Below are positions 22,697 through 36,047 of a DNA stretch of 64,000 nt, piece by piece. Position numbers and translations under genes: made by a program. Each line of letters opens with the position of its first letter. Position 1 is the stretch's first letter. Under the pieces are notes generated by a model that ran no database searches, was not told where the DNA came from, and saw only the letters and a list, made by a program, of their open reading frames with translations. The DNA comes from Aspidiotus rigidus (taxonomy: Eukaryota; Arthropoda; Insecta; Hemiptera; Diaspididae): assembly GCA_035079385.1 (NCBI GenBank), contig JAVHKY010000052.1, forward strand, positions 2,852,001 to 2,916,000, given 5' to 3'.

Positions 22697-24421
22697 TTAT
22701 AGCACTTCCAAATCACAGTGTCGTATCTGTGGAAATTTCTTACGCAGTTTCACTTCAATGCGATCAATTTCCCCTCCTAGCGTATCAATGATGTTCTCGC
22801 AGTGTTTGAGTAAGAACGATTCAAACTCGTCAATAGACTTCATCTGTTTCACTTGATCAAACATACTCTGCAAATCCTGATGATCTAAGTACAGTCTCGT
22901 CAACTCACGTCCATCAAAGTCGATTTCTGCTTTGTACCGGATTAACGTATTACCCATTTCGATTCCTTTTACGTCGTGAATACCGCGCACCATCACGTCC
23001 GACTCCAATTCATAATTAATCTTGTCCAGAAATGGCTGCGGTATTGACTTGCCCACTAGGGCGGTAACGTTTGTATGTATAATGAATGAGGCAACCGCAC
23101 CCAAAATGCCACCCACAAGTAGCGAGCCGACCGCGTCCGGTATATGACTGCCAGTGAGCACGGTAACTCCGATGCATGAGGCGGTCACAAGTACACTAAG
23201 CAAGGCCGCGCAATCCTCCAACAGGACCACATTTACACTTGGATCTTGACCACTTAAGATGTACTCTTTCATACTCATTTCGCTGGCAAGCGCGCCCTTT
23301 CTTATTGAAGAGATAGCCACTAAGCAGGTAGCGCCCTCGGACATCAGAGAACCAGCCAGACTTAGGAAGGCCCACATAAAAGAATCAAACACACTCGGTG
23401 TCATGAGACCAACAACGCCGTGGTATACCGATAATCCCGTACCAACACAGAATATGCCAACTCCCGAAATCAGCGAAGATACGTACTTCATATTTGCATA
23501 ACCGTATGGATGGTCAGGATTTGGTTTTTGTATTGACTTGTGGATTCCGTAAGCGAGAATGAGTTGGTTAGCCGTATCTGCTAGCGAATGAATGCACTCA
23601 GCGAACATACTATGTGAGCCAGTATATAACCAAGCCACCAATTTTACGACAAAATTACAAAAATTAATGGTAACGGCGGAAAGGACAACACGACCGGACG
23701 AACCCCATAAGCCACTAGTTGCATTGTCTTCCGGTCGAGATGTGTCCTTTTCGTATAGTCCCTCGCGTCGGGACGACTTCAGTTGTCGTTTGAGAATGGC
23801 TGTACTCTGTTCCTGGTATTTACGTTCCAGCTGACGCCGCAAAATCTCTTTCAATAAATTATCTTTCGATCCCCATACCTCGAGGGCTTTGGCTTCGACA
23901 TCCTTACGCCAGTAAACCGTTATTGGGCTCTGATCTACAAAAGCCGAACGTCTTTTTATCGCTTTCAAGCCTTCTAAATGCTCCATCTTTAAAAGAAAGT
24001 CGGACATGGCGCGACCCGGTGTTATAAAATTACGTTCCATAGACGAGACACTCAAATCAAGCGGCATACGGCGTAGTGATGAAACCAACGAACTTTTGGA
24101 TTTTTCTCGAACTTCTTTGGCTGCTACAGCTCCTTTAACTTCGTTTTGTAGACTGGTCGCTTTTACTTTGCTGGAGACACGCGATGACGAAGCCAATTTT
24201 GAATTTGATTCCCCTTCATTATCTTTCTCGTCGATACTGGAGTACAAACATCGGTACGGTATCTGTCGACCAAGGAGGGGGCACGCGATTCTGAGCACAG
24301 AAACTTTGTAAAGGTAGACGTGATGCTGCGATGAACGTAAGTCCAAAGCCGTTTTTTGTGGACAGTACTTGGCAGCAAACGGCTTCAGAGCGTGATGAAG
24401 AACAAGAAGTCTCGAAAACAT
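22697..24421 (-). CDS. SLC30A9: SLC30A9 (ZnT9) family zinc transporter, intronless
   Basis: A 574-residue ORF, close to the family length (human SLC30A9 has 568). Residues 1-40 are basic and hydrophobic and could be a mitochondrial targeting sequence. Residues about 125-225 are the family-specific domain before the membrane part (FITPGRAMSDFLLK, then YWRKDVEAKALEVWGS). The cation-diffusion domain follows, with metal motif HSLAD at 278-282, DHPYGYANMKYVSSL at 303-317, a second site around VLLEDCAALLS at 399-409 and PDAVGSLLVGGILG at 428-441. The C-terminal cytosolic or matrix domain is residues 455-574. Family members move zinc out of mitochondria (established for vertebrates). No intron interrupts it, unlike many animal orthologues. 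The frame is fully open, so it is probably functional. Start: first ATG of the frame, in context gagATG. Confidence 0.95.
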   Translation of the reverse strand: MFSRLLVLHHALKPFAAKYCPQKTALDLRSSQHHVYLYKVSVLRIACPLLGRQIPYRCLYSSIDEKDNEGESNSKLASSSRVSSKVKATSLQNEVKGAVAAKEVREKSKSSLVSSLRRMPLDLSVSSMERNFITPGRAMSDFLLKMEHLEGLKAIKRRSAFVDQSPITVYWRKDVEAKALEVWGSKDNLLKEILRRQLERKYQEQSTAILKRQLKSSRREGLYEKDTSRPEDNATSGLWGSSGRVVLSAVTINFCNFVVKLVAWLYTGSHSMFAECIHSLADTANQLILAYGIHKSIQKPNPDHPYGYANMKYVSSLISGVGIFCVGTGLSVYHGVVGLMTPSVFDSFMWAFLSLAGSLMSEGATCLVAISSIRKGALASEMSMKEYILSGQDPSVNVVLLEDCAALLSVLVTASCIGVTVLTGSHIPDAVGSLLVGGILGAVASFIIHTNVTALVGKSIPQPFLDKINYELESDVMVRGIHDVKGIEMGNTLIRYKAEIDFDGRELTRLYLDHQDLQSMFDQVKQMKSIDEFESFLLKHCENIIDTLGGEIDRIEVKLRKKFPQIRHCDLEVL

Positions 24422-24823
24422 CTCACCGGGACCCCTCTATCGTGGTCCACCGGGGCACTTTGTACGCATCATATCGCACAATTCGTCAGATGAATCAGAC
24501 TAGCAGGTAAAATGGTAACATCGAGCTGCAATATACCACGTTAAGGAAATGCATTTCAAGTCGATAGACAATTCTGTAATAATACATAGCTCGATAGACA
24601 GAGAAATCTTTAGATACAATGAGATACGCACAAGCCATGTTGAAAATCACTCATCTTTTATTAAAGGTGATCGCAAACACATTTTTTCTAGATTTTTGTA
24701 GTCGAATTTGAGTAATAGATTGATAATAATTCCATTTTGCTTTCAAAAGGGATGTCTGCTGCAACAGACTGAAGAAGGAGGGTGAGAGAGGGAGGACCGG
24801 AAGAGCATGATACTGACAAAGAG

Positions 24824-25191
24824 AATAGCCTAGGTTTTTGTGACGTCAAACAGCAAATAACCGCTAGCAAAACTACCCAACATTGATCCAACTGGCACGT
24901 TGACTCCCATTTGAATAACACATGGAGCTAAGATTATCGTATTCCTGATTAAGAATAAGGAATTTCTTAATAATTAGAGGTTGATGATCAAACGCTGGGA
25001 AGTTCAAAGATTCCAAATATATACATATCTGATTTTTTAATTAGATCTTATTCCAAATCATTTACATAACGATCTTTGCTCCCCATGTTATTCTTACGGG
25101 AGTCATCTTATCAGTTGTCAGTTGGATCAACGAGATGGGTAGTTTTGCTTATTGTTATTTGCTGTTTGACGTCAGAGAAACCTGGGCTATT
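24824..25191. mobile_element. About 365 bp foldback element, copy A
   Basis: The left arm begins AATAGCCTAGGTTTTTGTGA followed by CGTCAAACAGCAAATAA. The right arm is its inverse, ending GTTTGACGTCAGAGAAACC then TGGGCTATT. Further inward, TGATCCAACTG, GACTCCCAT and GGAGCTAAGAT pair with ATCTTTGCTCC, GGGAGTCAT and CAGTTGGATCA. The length is 368 bp. The inner core GATCTTTGCTCC is shared with copies at 37.8, 58.2 and 60.8 kb, so this is one non-autonomous foldback family with variable outer arms. Confidence 0.65.
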
Positions 25192-25199
25192 ACTGAAGA

Positions 25200-28100
25200 G
25201 AACAACTCGGAAGACTCGGAAAAATGACAAAGAAAGGAGAAAAAAAAAGATCGTATGGAAGAAAAAGAATAATTATTGAAAAAAATTGAAAAAAAAAGAA
25301 AAGCTTGAAAAGAAAATTAAGCAGATTGAACGATAAGATAAAAAGATACAAAAAAATAGTGTATATATCTAAGTAATTCTGGTGTTTAATCTTTCTTTCG
25401 TCTCATGTATATCACCCAAATTTGTGAACAACAGAATTGAAAGTACATAGCTACGAGTCTTTTGTGTTTGCACAAAACCTTTATAAATACGTAGATCTAA
25501 AGAAAAGATATCTAGAGTATTTCCATTTTTTCTCAATATCCACAGTATAATTATCTAGAAAATTTATTTTTTACATTTTTTTCCAAAAAAATTTGATTCA
25601 CAAACAATTCATTTAAAATTTCATCTTTCTAGTGTTTTGTAATGGGGTGCCACGCAATACGAAGAAATATTACAAAATTTAGATGACACAAGTACCAAAA
25701 ACGCTTACGCAGCAGTGTAGTCATTATCGACTTTTCATCTGTAAATTAAACCACCCCTCCAAATTGATTTATGTAGGCACTCATGGTTTCAAAAATATAC
25801 TCGTAGGTGGCTATATTTGTGCATTTTGAAAGTTGATAATTTTTTTGTCTTATACGGTTGTTTATAAGGAGTTCTTCCAGCCATAATCTTCATGACTAAC
25901 GATTATGAGGACTCTAATAAGTCGATTTCACCCATTTATCTTGAGAATGAATCAAAAACCATTCATCCAAATGACCCCAAAATTTCTCATTAACTAAGTT
26001 GAATATACTTCAACATCATGCAGTCATATGAAGACGACTGGTTGGATAGTTTCCGAGAATTTCCAATAACAAATTTGAGAGAATATTGAGAACTGCTGAA
26101 ATAATGAATCGATCCACGCGAAAAAATCACATGCACAACTTCAGATACATAACTATAATTTGAGTTAGTTTGAAGAAGATCCACTCATTAGTTTTGGAGG
26201 AGTTGAACTGACAAAAAAAAAAAGTGTTGTAAATAAATAAATATGTATAAGGAAACCTGAAATTTTTGTATTAGTCTCACAGTGATCTCGGACATATAAA
26301 AGGTCGAGAAAATTCATTCCCGAGCTCATCAGCCAAAACTGTGTCGTGAGTAATACCTCACTTTTCAGTCGAAAAGTCGGTAAAAATGCATAAGATTGAA
26401 TGCAACAAAAAATATATTCAAATTTCGAAAAAGGAGAAATATCTAAAAATAAGAATACGTGACAACGAGAGAGGCGCGTCTATAAAATAATGAAGGAATT
26501 CCTTTGAACTAAAAATAAACGCACACTCATATACACATGAATTCAAGTGGCGCAGCACAATTTTATGCACGTGATTCGGCTAAAAAATTTCCTAAACATA
26601 GTTCGTGAACTGTCTACACAGATACTTTCTTATCGTACTCAACCATAAGTACACTGGTACAAAAATAAAATGTTGATGAAAATAAGAAAAATTGAAGTAA
26701 AATTCTTCTCGGGTGACAAATCACGAGTACTCGAGGCGGTACGACGCCCAGTAAGATGCGTCTCAACTTTCGTCGCCAGGTGTATTCTCGTGAATAAAAG
26801 AATTGAAATAAAAAAGTTAATAGCATTACGTAGCGCGATAGGATATATTAATTTGTCAACCATCCAGCAAAACAAACGATGCTCACCAAAAATACGAACC
26901 GACACTGCGCAATGGCGATTAAAGATCTCCAAAATAGCAACGTCGAGTACTGTGCCGATCAGTAAAGAAGATTGACTCATTCTACTCTGAACTAATCGAA
27001 CGCCGACCCGGCCGGCATGCGCTAAACGTCTACATGGAGGTAGATGAGAAGAAGAGTAGATTGTTGTTTGGGCCATAGATGGTTACGGTGTAGAATCTGA
27101 CTCCCTTCAATACTACGTATAATTGATACATTCAATATTTTTCGAGAAAATAGAATAGGAACTACACGTACACAGTGATTGAGAATAAGAACTTACCCAC
27201 ACGAACAGTTTTTACTCCTCTTCTATGCCTTACTTACACGACATTAATGAAAAACAAGCACGGAGAAACACCTTTATCAACGTCATACACACGCACCGAG
27301 ATCCGAAAATACGACCGACCAGATTCAATTTCGATTTAAATTCACTCGTACGTGAGACATATCTGCTGTTTAAGCAGTCATATGAGAAACCTTGAACAGT
27401 CCATTTTACGAAATCGAGGACAAATCAAACCAACCGACGATAACCCATTCAATAAAAATAAATCTATCATAAGCTGGAGCGCGAGTATTTCGATAGCGCT
27501 AGGAGTTTTATCAACACACGCGCGTGCACACACACGTACAGTAACCCCCGTTATAACATAAAATTTATCGTAGAAAAACGACCACTTTTGAAAGAACTCA
27601 AAACCTCAGCCACCCGCTCCCCTCGATGACTTTCCTTCAACGCCTCACGTATCCTTTATATTCCTGTTCATGCGGCGAAGACGCGGTGACGCAACGGGCT
27701 GGTGGTTGGAGGCGACGCACCGCGCCTTACCGTCTACCTCTTCCTGTGTATCAATATTACGTTACAACTCTTTAGTGCTCACGATGAGTCATCATCAACA
27801 ACGTCGACAATCGAGAAACCGAAGTGGAGCTTCAAATTTTAGTACATTCAGTTAAGAATGTTCATCCATGTGGCTTACTCGTACCTCATTCGTCGTTATT
27901 ACTACCCCGTTAGCATCTTCGTCGCGACCTTTCGATCAATCCTCCCTCCAAACGGAACGCCTCAAACTTTTTTTTTTTTTTACAAAAATTCATTGCTCCT
28001 CCTCAACTTTCTCGTCCACAATCGAAATCGAACGATTCATTTTTTCTTTTCTATGCCCATGAGAAAAGGGCAGAATTCGATGACGTCAATACACAAAATG

Positions 28101-28390
28101 AGATTTTCCGCACTACAATCGAGTTAAAAGTAATTCCATATTCAACGAAAGAAAATATTTCACTTCCGTCATGCCTAAAATGATTTAATACAACACGCCA
28201 ACAGTTGACACACCATGCCGAATATATTTTTTCTCTTCAATCAAGATATTGAACTAATACAATGTTTCTAGGTATTGACTGAAAAACCAGAATTTCAACT
28301 CTTTCTCAAAATTTACGAACACTTCAAACGTTTGGTTATGGAATTAATAAATCACGGGCTTTTGGCCAAGGCTCAGCCAGAGTGAAAGAA
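25200..28390. other. No gene seen; CG-richer patch at 27.6-27.8 kb
   Basis: Mostly AT-rich. 27600-27860 is richer in CG and CpG, and 26293-26303 has ATATAAAAGG, a possible TATA box. Without an associated ORF neither can be assigned. Confidence 0.4.
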
Positions 28391-28399
28391 TGTGTACCT

Positions 28400-29110
28400 G
28401 GTTCAATTGAAAATGGTGCCCATACAACTCGCCGCGGACGACTCGCCACCGACGATTCGCCACGGACGACTCGCCGCTGGTTACACTCGCCACCGTTACA
28501 ATACGCCGCGAAAAAAAACTAGACCGAAATTTTTCCAAGTCCCTCTCCTATCATATGTAGCTCGAGAGTCAACATTTTTTCTAAGTCCTTCTCCCTATCG
28601 TACATGGCTCAAGAGTCGACATTTTTCCAAGTTTTTTGTTGGACGGCGTACGGCAAATTTCTCAAAAAGCCCCCCATAGAACAGGTTCCCTGTTAGAATC
28701 GAGGAGCGCGAAGCCAAAGACAACGGGACATTATACGCCGGACTCGGCCACGATTGAACACCTCTTGAAAAAGTGCTAGAAGACAAGAGACGTGGAGCAC
28801 ACGCAAGGAGAGACAGGTCTCCCGACCCCCCTAAAAAAAATACGTTGCCTCAGACGATCGGATTTGCGCCATCGTCATGGATTTCGAAAATCGCGAAAAA
28901 ATTTCTTATCTACGTGGTATTGCTCATAACTTAGAAATTTTTTTCCTGTAAACTTTGCCATTAAAATTTTCTACTCGTGGTGATCTACATTGCGGCTAAT
29001 TGTATATGCGGCGAGTCGGCTTTACGGCGAATATCGGGGTCTCCCTCCGCGGCGAATCGTCCGTGGCGAGTCGTCCGCGGCTAATTGAACGGGCACGATT
29101 GAAAATACAT
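28400..29110. mobile_element. Inverted-repeat element with subterminal 14 bp CpG-rich repeats
   Basis: The left side (28429-28507) holds repeated CGCCGCGGACGACT-like 14-mers (CGCCACCGACGATT, CGCCACGGACGACT). The right side (29020-29080) holds the same units inverted (GCGGCGAATCGTCC, GTGGCGAGTCGTCC). Outside them, TTCAATTGAAAATGGTGCCC pairs loosely with GGGCACGATTGAAAAT. Inside lie two to three of the 46 bp tandem units also found at 11.3 kb. CpG content is far above the surroundings. No transposase is visible. It looks like a non-autonomous DNA transposon with subterminal binding-site arrays. Confidence 0.6.
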
Positions 29111-32100
29111 ACACTTTGTGTATATTTTTCTATTTTGAAGATATCAAAAGTAATCTCTATACATGGTAATAACATAGGAGGTTCTGACTAATAAAGATAT
29201 AGACTCGCGAAAGTCCATCAATCGCCTCATAATTGACCGCAAGAAAAAGCAATACCTCCACATGTTTCGGGAGAACGCTTACCTTGACTGTCACGCACAC
29301 TCACTACATTTCGATTCTATTCTAAATACTTGTGAATATACGTTGTATAATTGCGTATGGCCCACCCGGTTTTCTTTATGTTTGCAATGCGATTCCGCTG
29401 GTCCACACCCACCATTATTGACACGAGAAGAGAAATTTCGAGCAGATGAGTGATGATCTTGTTTGAGGGTGGTAGTGAAATTTATTGGCGAGTGAGAATG
29501 TGCACAAATTGCGGGTAAAAAGTTCAACACTGACAGGATTCAAAGGGAAAATACTGATTTATTCGACCTTGTAAAAGCATCAAAAATAAAGACTGTTTGG
29601 ATAAAGAAAAAGCTAAATTGAACACCCTGTTGTGGGTAAGATGAATTTTGTTAATCAATAGTGGAGATAAATACAGTATCTACAAATTTTGAAGAATGAA
29701 AATCACACTATTTCCATGGCATTTCGTGAGCAGCTTTTTAAACTATCCCCCTACCCTCTTCAAAACGGTATGTGTACCATTGAACAAAGTTTTGGAAGCT
29801 CATTGAATCGTCTATAAAGCACTTATAATTTACAAAGAGGTACGGTAAGACATAAACCTTTCTCTCCCTCCTCGAAATACCAACATGAACTTTCAATATA
29901 TGATATGGTGGCAAATGAAAATCACACTTCAGGTTGTCAAAATTATTCTGTTTTTATGCCTTTAAGCAACCTAGTCTTGAAATCATACTATTTTCTTGCT
30001 TTGCAGACACCATGAAATAAGAAAAGAAACAGATGTCACGGTGATATGGCTAGAAGTCCTCTTACGATAACCATCGGGGAGAAACATGCTGTAAGGCCAA
30101 TGTATGGAACGGTGAAAAGTATAATTAGATTTAAACCAGCAGACTAGCTCGAGGGAGTCATCGATTAATAGTAATGCACTGAGAATATTTGGAATATTCA
30201 TTTATACAGAGTGAAGTGAGCTGTTTGCAACGTCTTAATGCAACCGATTTTTTCCAAAAACCTAATTTCTTTGTTTGAAATATCTCGAAACTTTGGAATC
30301 TTCTACATAAAGGTCAATTAGACAGAAACTATGGACTTCAACATGAAAAGTCACTTTTCGCTCTTTGTTGAGAGAATAAGTCGCTAACTTCATGATATAT
30401 GCTTCACATAAGAAGACTGAATGGTACATCCTCTAGTACTATCAATAAGATTGGTGAAACAACGAAAAAACGAAGAATATACGATAAATCGGTAAAGCAA
30501 CCACGCTTCACATTTTTTCGAAACTAATCTCATTGACTTTTCAAGAGTTGAAAACAGAAAACATGCTTTCGACGTACATCAGCAAACAAATAAATTTCCA
30601 AGTGTTTTATGCGACAATATAATTACAAAACATCTGTCTGCGATATTACTAACACTACCTAAATTTGTACTGGCGCGAAAACGTATTTTTTTCTTTTACA
30701 TAATTATCACTCTGCATCAAATCACGAAATAACCTTATTCAAAATGTCGGTGGAAGAGTTCAGTAACATCAGATGTTTTCGTTGTAATCACCGAAAGGAG
30801 GGAAAAAAGGGAGAGACTGGTAAAATTTCATTTTCTCAAGAGGTAAATGATATTATTGAAAGGGCCTCAGTTAGACGAAGAAACTTGATTCTTCGATGGG
30901 CAAAAAGGAGTTATCCGAAGAAGAATTTACGAGAAATGAAACAACAAAGCCAAATGCTATGATCGACACATGTAGTAACTAGAAATAGATACAAAAGCTG
31001 ATTATTTCATTTCATTCAGTCGCTCACTCGATTTTGCTCGTACAAGTAGTAACTACAAGATATTATTTTGGTGGTCAGAGTTTGAATACAATGAGGAAAG
31101 TGGAGCTCTCATAGCGGATATTGAAAAATTTGCGGAATTTCGAAAACAAATCATCAAATAAATAAAAAAACAGCGAATAAGGAAAAGTAGGAAAGATAAT
31201 GAGGAGAAATCGAAGGTTGCAGCAATTACGACTTCACCTTTGAAAATGGCCATATCATAATACTTCACTCGATGGCTGGTGAAACGACTTCGCTAAAAGA
31301 ATGAACAATATGAGTATGAGTGAAACTGTTTGGATGCACAATAATACCTTGATGGAATACGAGAAAAGGAGAAGAAATAAGAGGAGTGACAGTCACTTGT
31401 CTCGTCAGAGAACACTAGATGAGGCAACGAGCGGATACAACATATATTTCTATACATAACTCTATATTGCTAACCGAGACGAAACCAAAAATTGAAATGA
31501 ACACAGAGCACGCATTATCACCCTCCGATTCGATTTATTTGGATTTTCTTTGTAATTCTACAAGGTTTCCGTCACTGATTCGTATATTAGAAGACAAAAA
31601 TTTGAATACAAGTTGAACGTATTGTTCATTCGAAAATATTAGCTCAAAGTGTATATGTAGTACTATTTACTTGATCAAATCGCTCTTCATACTTGATTCT
31701 CACGGAATCGTAACCATCGTCATGACACAACATTACGTGAAAGTCTAAATAGTTCCCGTTGAAATTTTACTGGAAGCATGAAAGCAGTAAATCAAATTTC
31801 GTGGGAAGAACCTTTCGAGCAATTTCTGTTCAATTAAGCACTTCGACAGTTTTCCTGATCAAACTACTCTATGGTAGGAATATTCATCACCATACGGAAG
31901 AAATCCAATAAAAACGCAAGACTTTTCTCAAAATATAAGGAAAATTCCCAAGTACTTTTCGAATCAAAAACCAGAAATACGAACGGTCCATCTGAACAAG
32001 TTTTCAAAAAGTTGATAATTACATACACCATCTGAACTTTCTGTTTTACACAAATATTATTCTTTTCACAACATTCTTAACCAATATTGCAGAAAGTAAA

Positions 32101-35100
32101 CTCATCGTATTGAATGACGATAGCGTCGAAAAGTTTGAATTTTGATATTTTGTTGAGTCTCGGGAAGAGTTTTTTGAAATAGGTTGATTTTACTATTACA
32201 GTATTGCGAACCGTGACATCCACGTGATGACTTATAAAGTTCATAGACTATAAAATTAATAGTTGAATCAAATTGCTTCTTCCACTTCAAATACAGGAAT
32301 TTCAATTGGTTTGAAAAATGTGAGATGTGTGCGAATTCATGTAGTTCACGATAACGAGTACAACTTCCACAGTAAATTTTTTCAAGGTACTTCCTACCCT
32401 CCGACGAGAAAATTTTATTCCTTATTTACACTCGTCGAGATTTGTAATAGGAAGTATACTCAAGAAATATTCGACAAACCAAAATACACGAATAATAGGC
32501 GTTTCGACGAACTAAAGTAATTAGAAAGAGGTCTTCGTTGGACAGATATATAACCGATTCCAATCCATGAATTCGATAATGAAATTCAAATCGTAAAGAG
32601 TGAATTATTCATAATGCGAAATGATGATGCATTCTCGACTAGAAAGAGACGATGGAAGGAATAATTAACAATACAACCATTTTAAGAAACGAAAATTGTG
32701 CACTTCTCGAGATGAAAATGAGGAAAATTGACCGTGATTTTTGTGATCAACGCGTTCTTCCATATCACGAATTCAAGTTTCTGAAAGGGTTAAAAAAATG
32801 TTACCTTTTTTACAACTTTCTTTGTTATTCGTAAAGATTTCTATTTGATAAATTACATCCTTCTTCATTAATATACTTGGCACTTTAAATTAGCTGCGAA
32901 ACTTCGTCACTGACTCCTCTTTATCTCTAGTGTGATCTATTTCTTTTTAAAAACGAGTATGTTTTGACGAACGAGCGGACACAGTTTTCGAAATCAACAC
33001 ATAACTCGTGGAAAACAAAAGAACATCCGAACACCACTTTAAGAGGCTCGTGTATCAATCTTTCACTCTTCTTTCCCTCATACCCACAGACCTGATATGA
33101 TAATTCAAATGAGGATTATACTTTCTTCGTCGTGATCCTTCATCGCAAATGACCGAGGAAAATAGTTCAAATGACTATGGAAAGAATGAAACATATAAGA
33201 CTCAGAGGATAAATCGTCTGCAGACATACCGCAGGATTCCACGATCTCACTGCGAATATCTGATTCATGAAGACACCAGATGCAAAGCATTGCCTTCTCC
33301 AGCTGGTCAACCTCTCATCCATCATCTACACAATATGATCACTCTCAAATTCATTTTCAGAAGCGAGCGTTGCCATCCGTCAAAGAAGCGAAACGGTTAC
33401 TCATTCTTTTCCTCTCACATCGGACGTTGCTCAATACGAATTTCATGATACAACATTTGGTAACACTGCGTCGCGGCTGACATTGATAAGCTCAAATTCT
33501 TTCCGATGGCGACAATGCAGCGTACCTACAACTACAGGAACTAAAGATTGTCCGTTAAAATGAAATAAAATATGCTTAACTGATAAATCAAACGTCGAGC
33601 GGTGTAGTTACATCAAAAACCGACCATTATGTTCCCAAGTTCAAGCAATCAACGTCCAACTAGGCCACTCATAACAATTAGACGCTCGTTTGTTTCTGCT
33701 TCGTATACTCTGTAACGACAGTAGCAATAACATCACTTAATATTCATACTATAATATCTCACGATTACAGAACATCGCAGATCTTTGAAACCCAATTTCG
33801 AGCGTGTTTTTATCCGATATCCGGCTTATCATAGATTTGTTTGCAGGGTACGCACTCGATGACACATTTAAAAAAGGATACCGAACAATTCAACTGGATT
33901 CGTCATCATTGTCATAAAATTGGAAGATAGTTCTTAAATTGTAATGAAAACTAAATAAATTCAAATAACGCGTCAATAGATCATACTATTCAAACAACAA
34001 CAGAAGGGATAGGTATATTCATCATTATTATTTTCTGTTATCGAATTTCGAAAAAATGTTACATTACGTGAGACTCGTGAGAGTGAAAAGAGTCCTCATG
34101 CGTCATCATTGAGAACACGAACGATTGAACGATAACTTCGTTCGCGCTCGATCGTTTTCGCTCTCCGTCGCTCATGTAAACACTAGACAAACGATGAGTA
34201 ATAACATAACACACAAGAAAACGTAACGACGTTAACGTAGTAGGCCTAGTAGCTTCCAAAAGCTCTCCACCGCACCATTCACCCAAATAACCATGCAAAT
34301 TGCAAACATCAGATTCATAAAAATTATTCGAAGTTGAGATTTTGGATTTCGAGTTTCGTCCTTGGTATCATGATATAATAAGTTATACCACAGTTCAGAA
34401 GTACTCACGAGTCGGTTCGCTGAAGCGCCGAACATTATCTTATTTTTTCTCTTCAAGTATAACTATTGTACGAAACAATCTATAATAATTCTGGAGAAGA
34501 AATGAAACTATCTGCTCACCTGATTCGTCGATAATTATTGTAAATTTACAATATTGATCAAAGCACCTCGATGGGAAAGTAATTACAAATTCGTTTGCGA
34601 TCGATCATCATCATCACCAGAGCGAGATGGCACATAATTTCTTTCATATAGACTGTACCCATTATGTGCGAACGTCGAAGAGGACTTGTAACGAAAGTCA
34701 ATAAATGCTTTTAAAAATTACGCTGTAAAGGATGTCTTATGCGAAAAAAAAATCAACTTCACATTCACGAAGATAACACAAACAGTCCAACCGAGACGAA
34801 CATAAGAGACTTTACGCAAATTTCGAATGAACTGAATGAGTAATATTTCGCGTAAGGAGAGATGAAAAAATTACGATTCCAATAAAAAGTATTATAACAA
34901 ATTTCCAGATGGATAGTGAATGTCGGAGACGGAAAAAGGGGAATTCGTTACGAGTACGTTTACGTTAAAACGTGTATACACACATCTAACTGGTCGACGG
35001 TCCTAAAAGTAAGAGCCTACAAAGATAATAAGCGAATGAGTAATGAGCAGCGATGCCACATTATTTTTTTGTGGTTATCCGTGCTGCGACTGATTACATA

Positions 35101-35210
35101 CGGGTTTTTCAATCCCTACGCGCGCCGGAATACAATAGATTGGCTCCGGAGCGAAATGAAACGGTTTCGGAGTTGAAAAACGTTTTTCCAGATCCAGAAT
35201 AATTAATTAA
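29110..35210. other. Six kilobases without supportable features
   Basis: Uniform AT-rich DNA with short open frames of random composition on both strands. No repeat with clear ends was noticed. It may be intron or intergenic sequence. Confidence 0.5.
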
Positions 35211-35471
35211 TCATTATCATTTATCTCAAGAGAATGTTTTTTTTTTTTTTTAATCAGAAAACGTTTTATTAGGAGAATATTACGTATTTGTATACTTTTA
35301 TAAATAATGCAGATTATTTAATAGAACCAGGGAATGTAAGCGGAATGTAAAGGTAACAAAACATTAACGTTCAGACGCCGGACCTAGAAAGGCAAGGGCG
35401 CGCTGGCGTTGCACTTTATCAAAACCAATAGCAGTAAAGAATATTTTATTTTTGCCTGTCAGTTTTATTCT

Positions 35472-35512
35472 AGTTCCTGATGAAGAAGCGGGATGCTTCG
35501 AAACGTCGAACT
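35472..35512 (+). ncRNA. Hammerhead-ribozyme-like motif, solo Penelope-type terminus
   Basis: AGTTC (35472-35476), CTGATGA (35477-35483), one extra A, stem GAAGC/GCTTC (35485-35489 with 35495-35499), GAAACGTC (35500-35507) and GAACT (35508-35512), which is the exact complement of AGTTC. All three hammerhead helices can therefore be drawn, with a predicted cut after C35507. Downstream AGAATAAAG-type sequence resembles other Penelope tails. The extra A between the core and stem II makes activity uncertain. No coding part of a Penelope element lies nearby. Confidence 0.5.
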
Positions 35513-36047
35513 TCGGTTGTATAAACTTAAATGTATGTGGAGAATAAAGCCAGTTTTTTCTTGTTCTAATTTTATTTTTCTGTCGTACAAAGCTGGATTG
35601 ACGTATATCCAAATCAACAATCCGGAAAGATTCCATTTTTTTGAAATAAGATTAAAACGGCTAATTGAGATGTACCTAAATATGCATTACCAAGACGATT
35701 TTTTGATGAGAAATCCAATTATCATACTAGTTTTCCGACACAAGTATCCTTTTTGTGTCGTGGTTTGGATATTCATTTCAACAAAATTCAGAGTAGAGTG
35801 TTCATCCAACATGGAAGAAAGCTTCAATTTCATAGATCTGAATTTTTCCCTGATATTCTATAAATGAAGTAATAGTAGTGTGTTATCACAATTCACACAC
35901 TTGCACCAACCGTTCAAACGATACAGTTTGCCTGATCGTCGAATTGGATGTACATCAATATTTAGGTTTACCTTTGTACAGCAGTTTTATCCTGACGTTG
36001 ATAAGAACAATCAATAGCAACATTCAAAATCCTCCTAATAAGGACCT

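Noticed and set aside
26293..26303. TATA box ATATAAAAGG
   Set aside because: No ORF or exon follows at a sensible distance; expected by chance in AT-rich DNA.
26639..27076. 145-residue minus-strand ORF
   Set aside because: No motif, no splice context and an equally open frame on the other strand; composition looks random.
35364..35636. 90-residue minus-strand ORF over the solo hammerhead-like motif
   Set aside because: It is the antisense translation of a repeat end; such frames recur wherever the repeat does.
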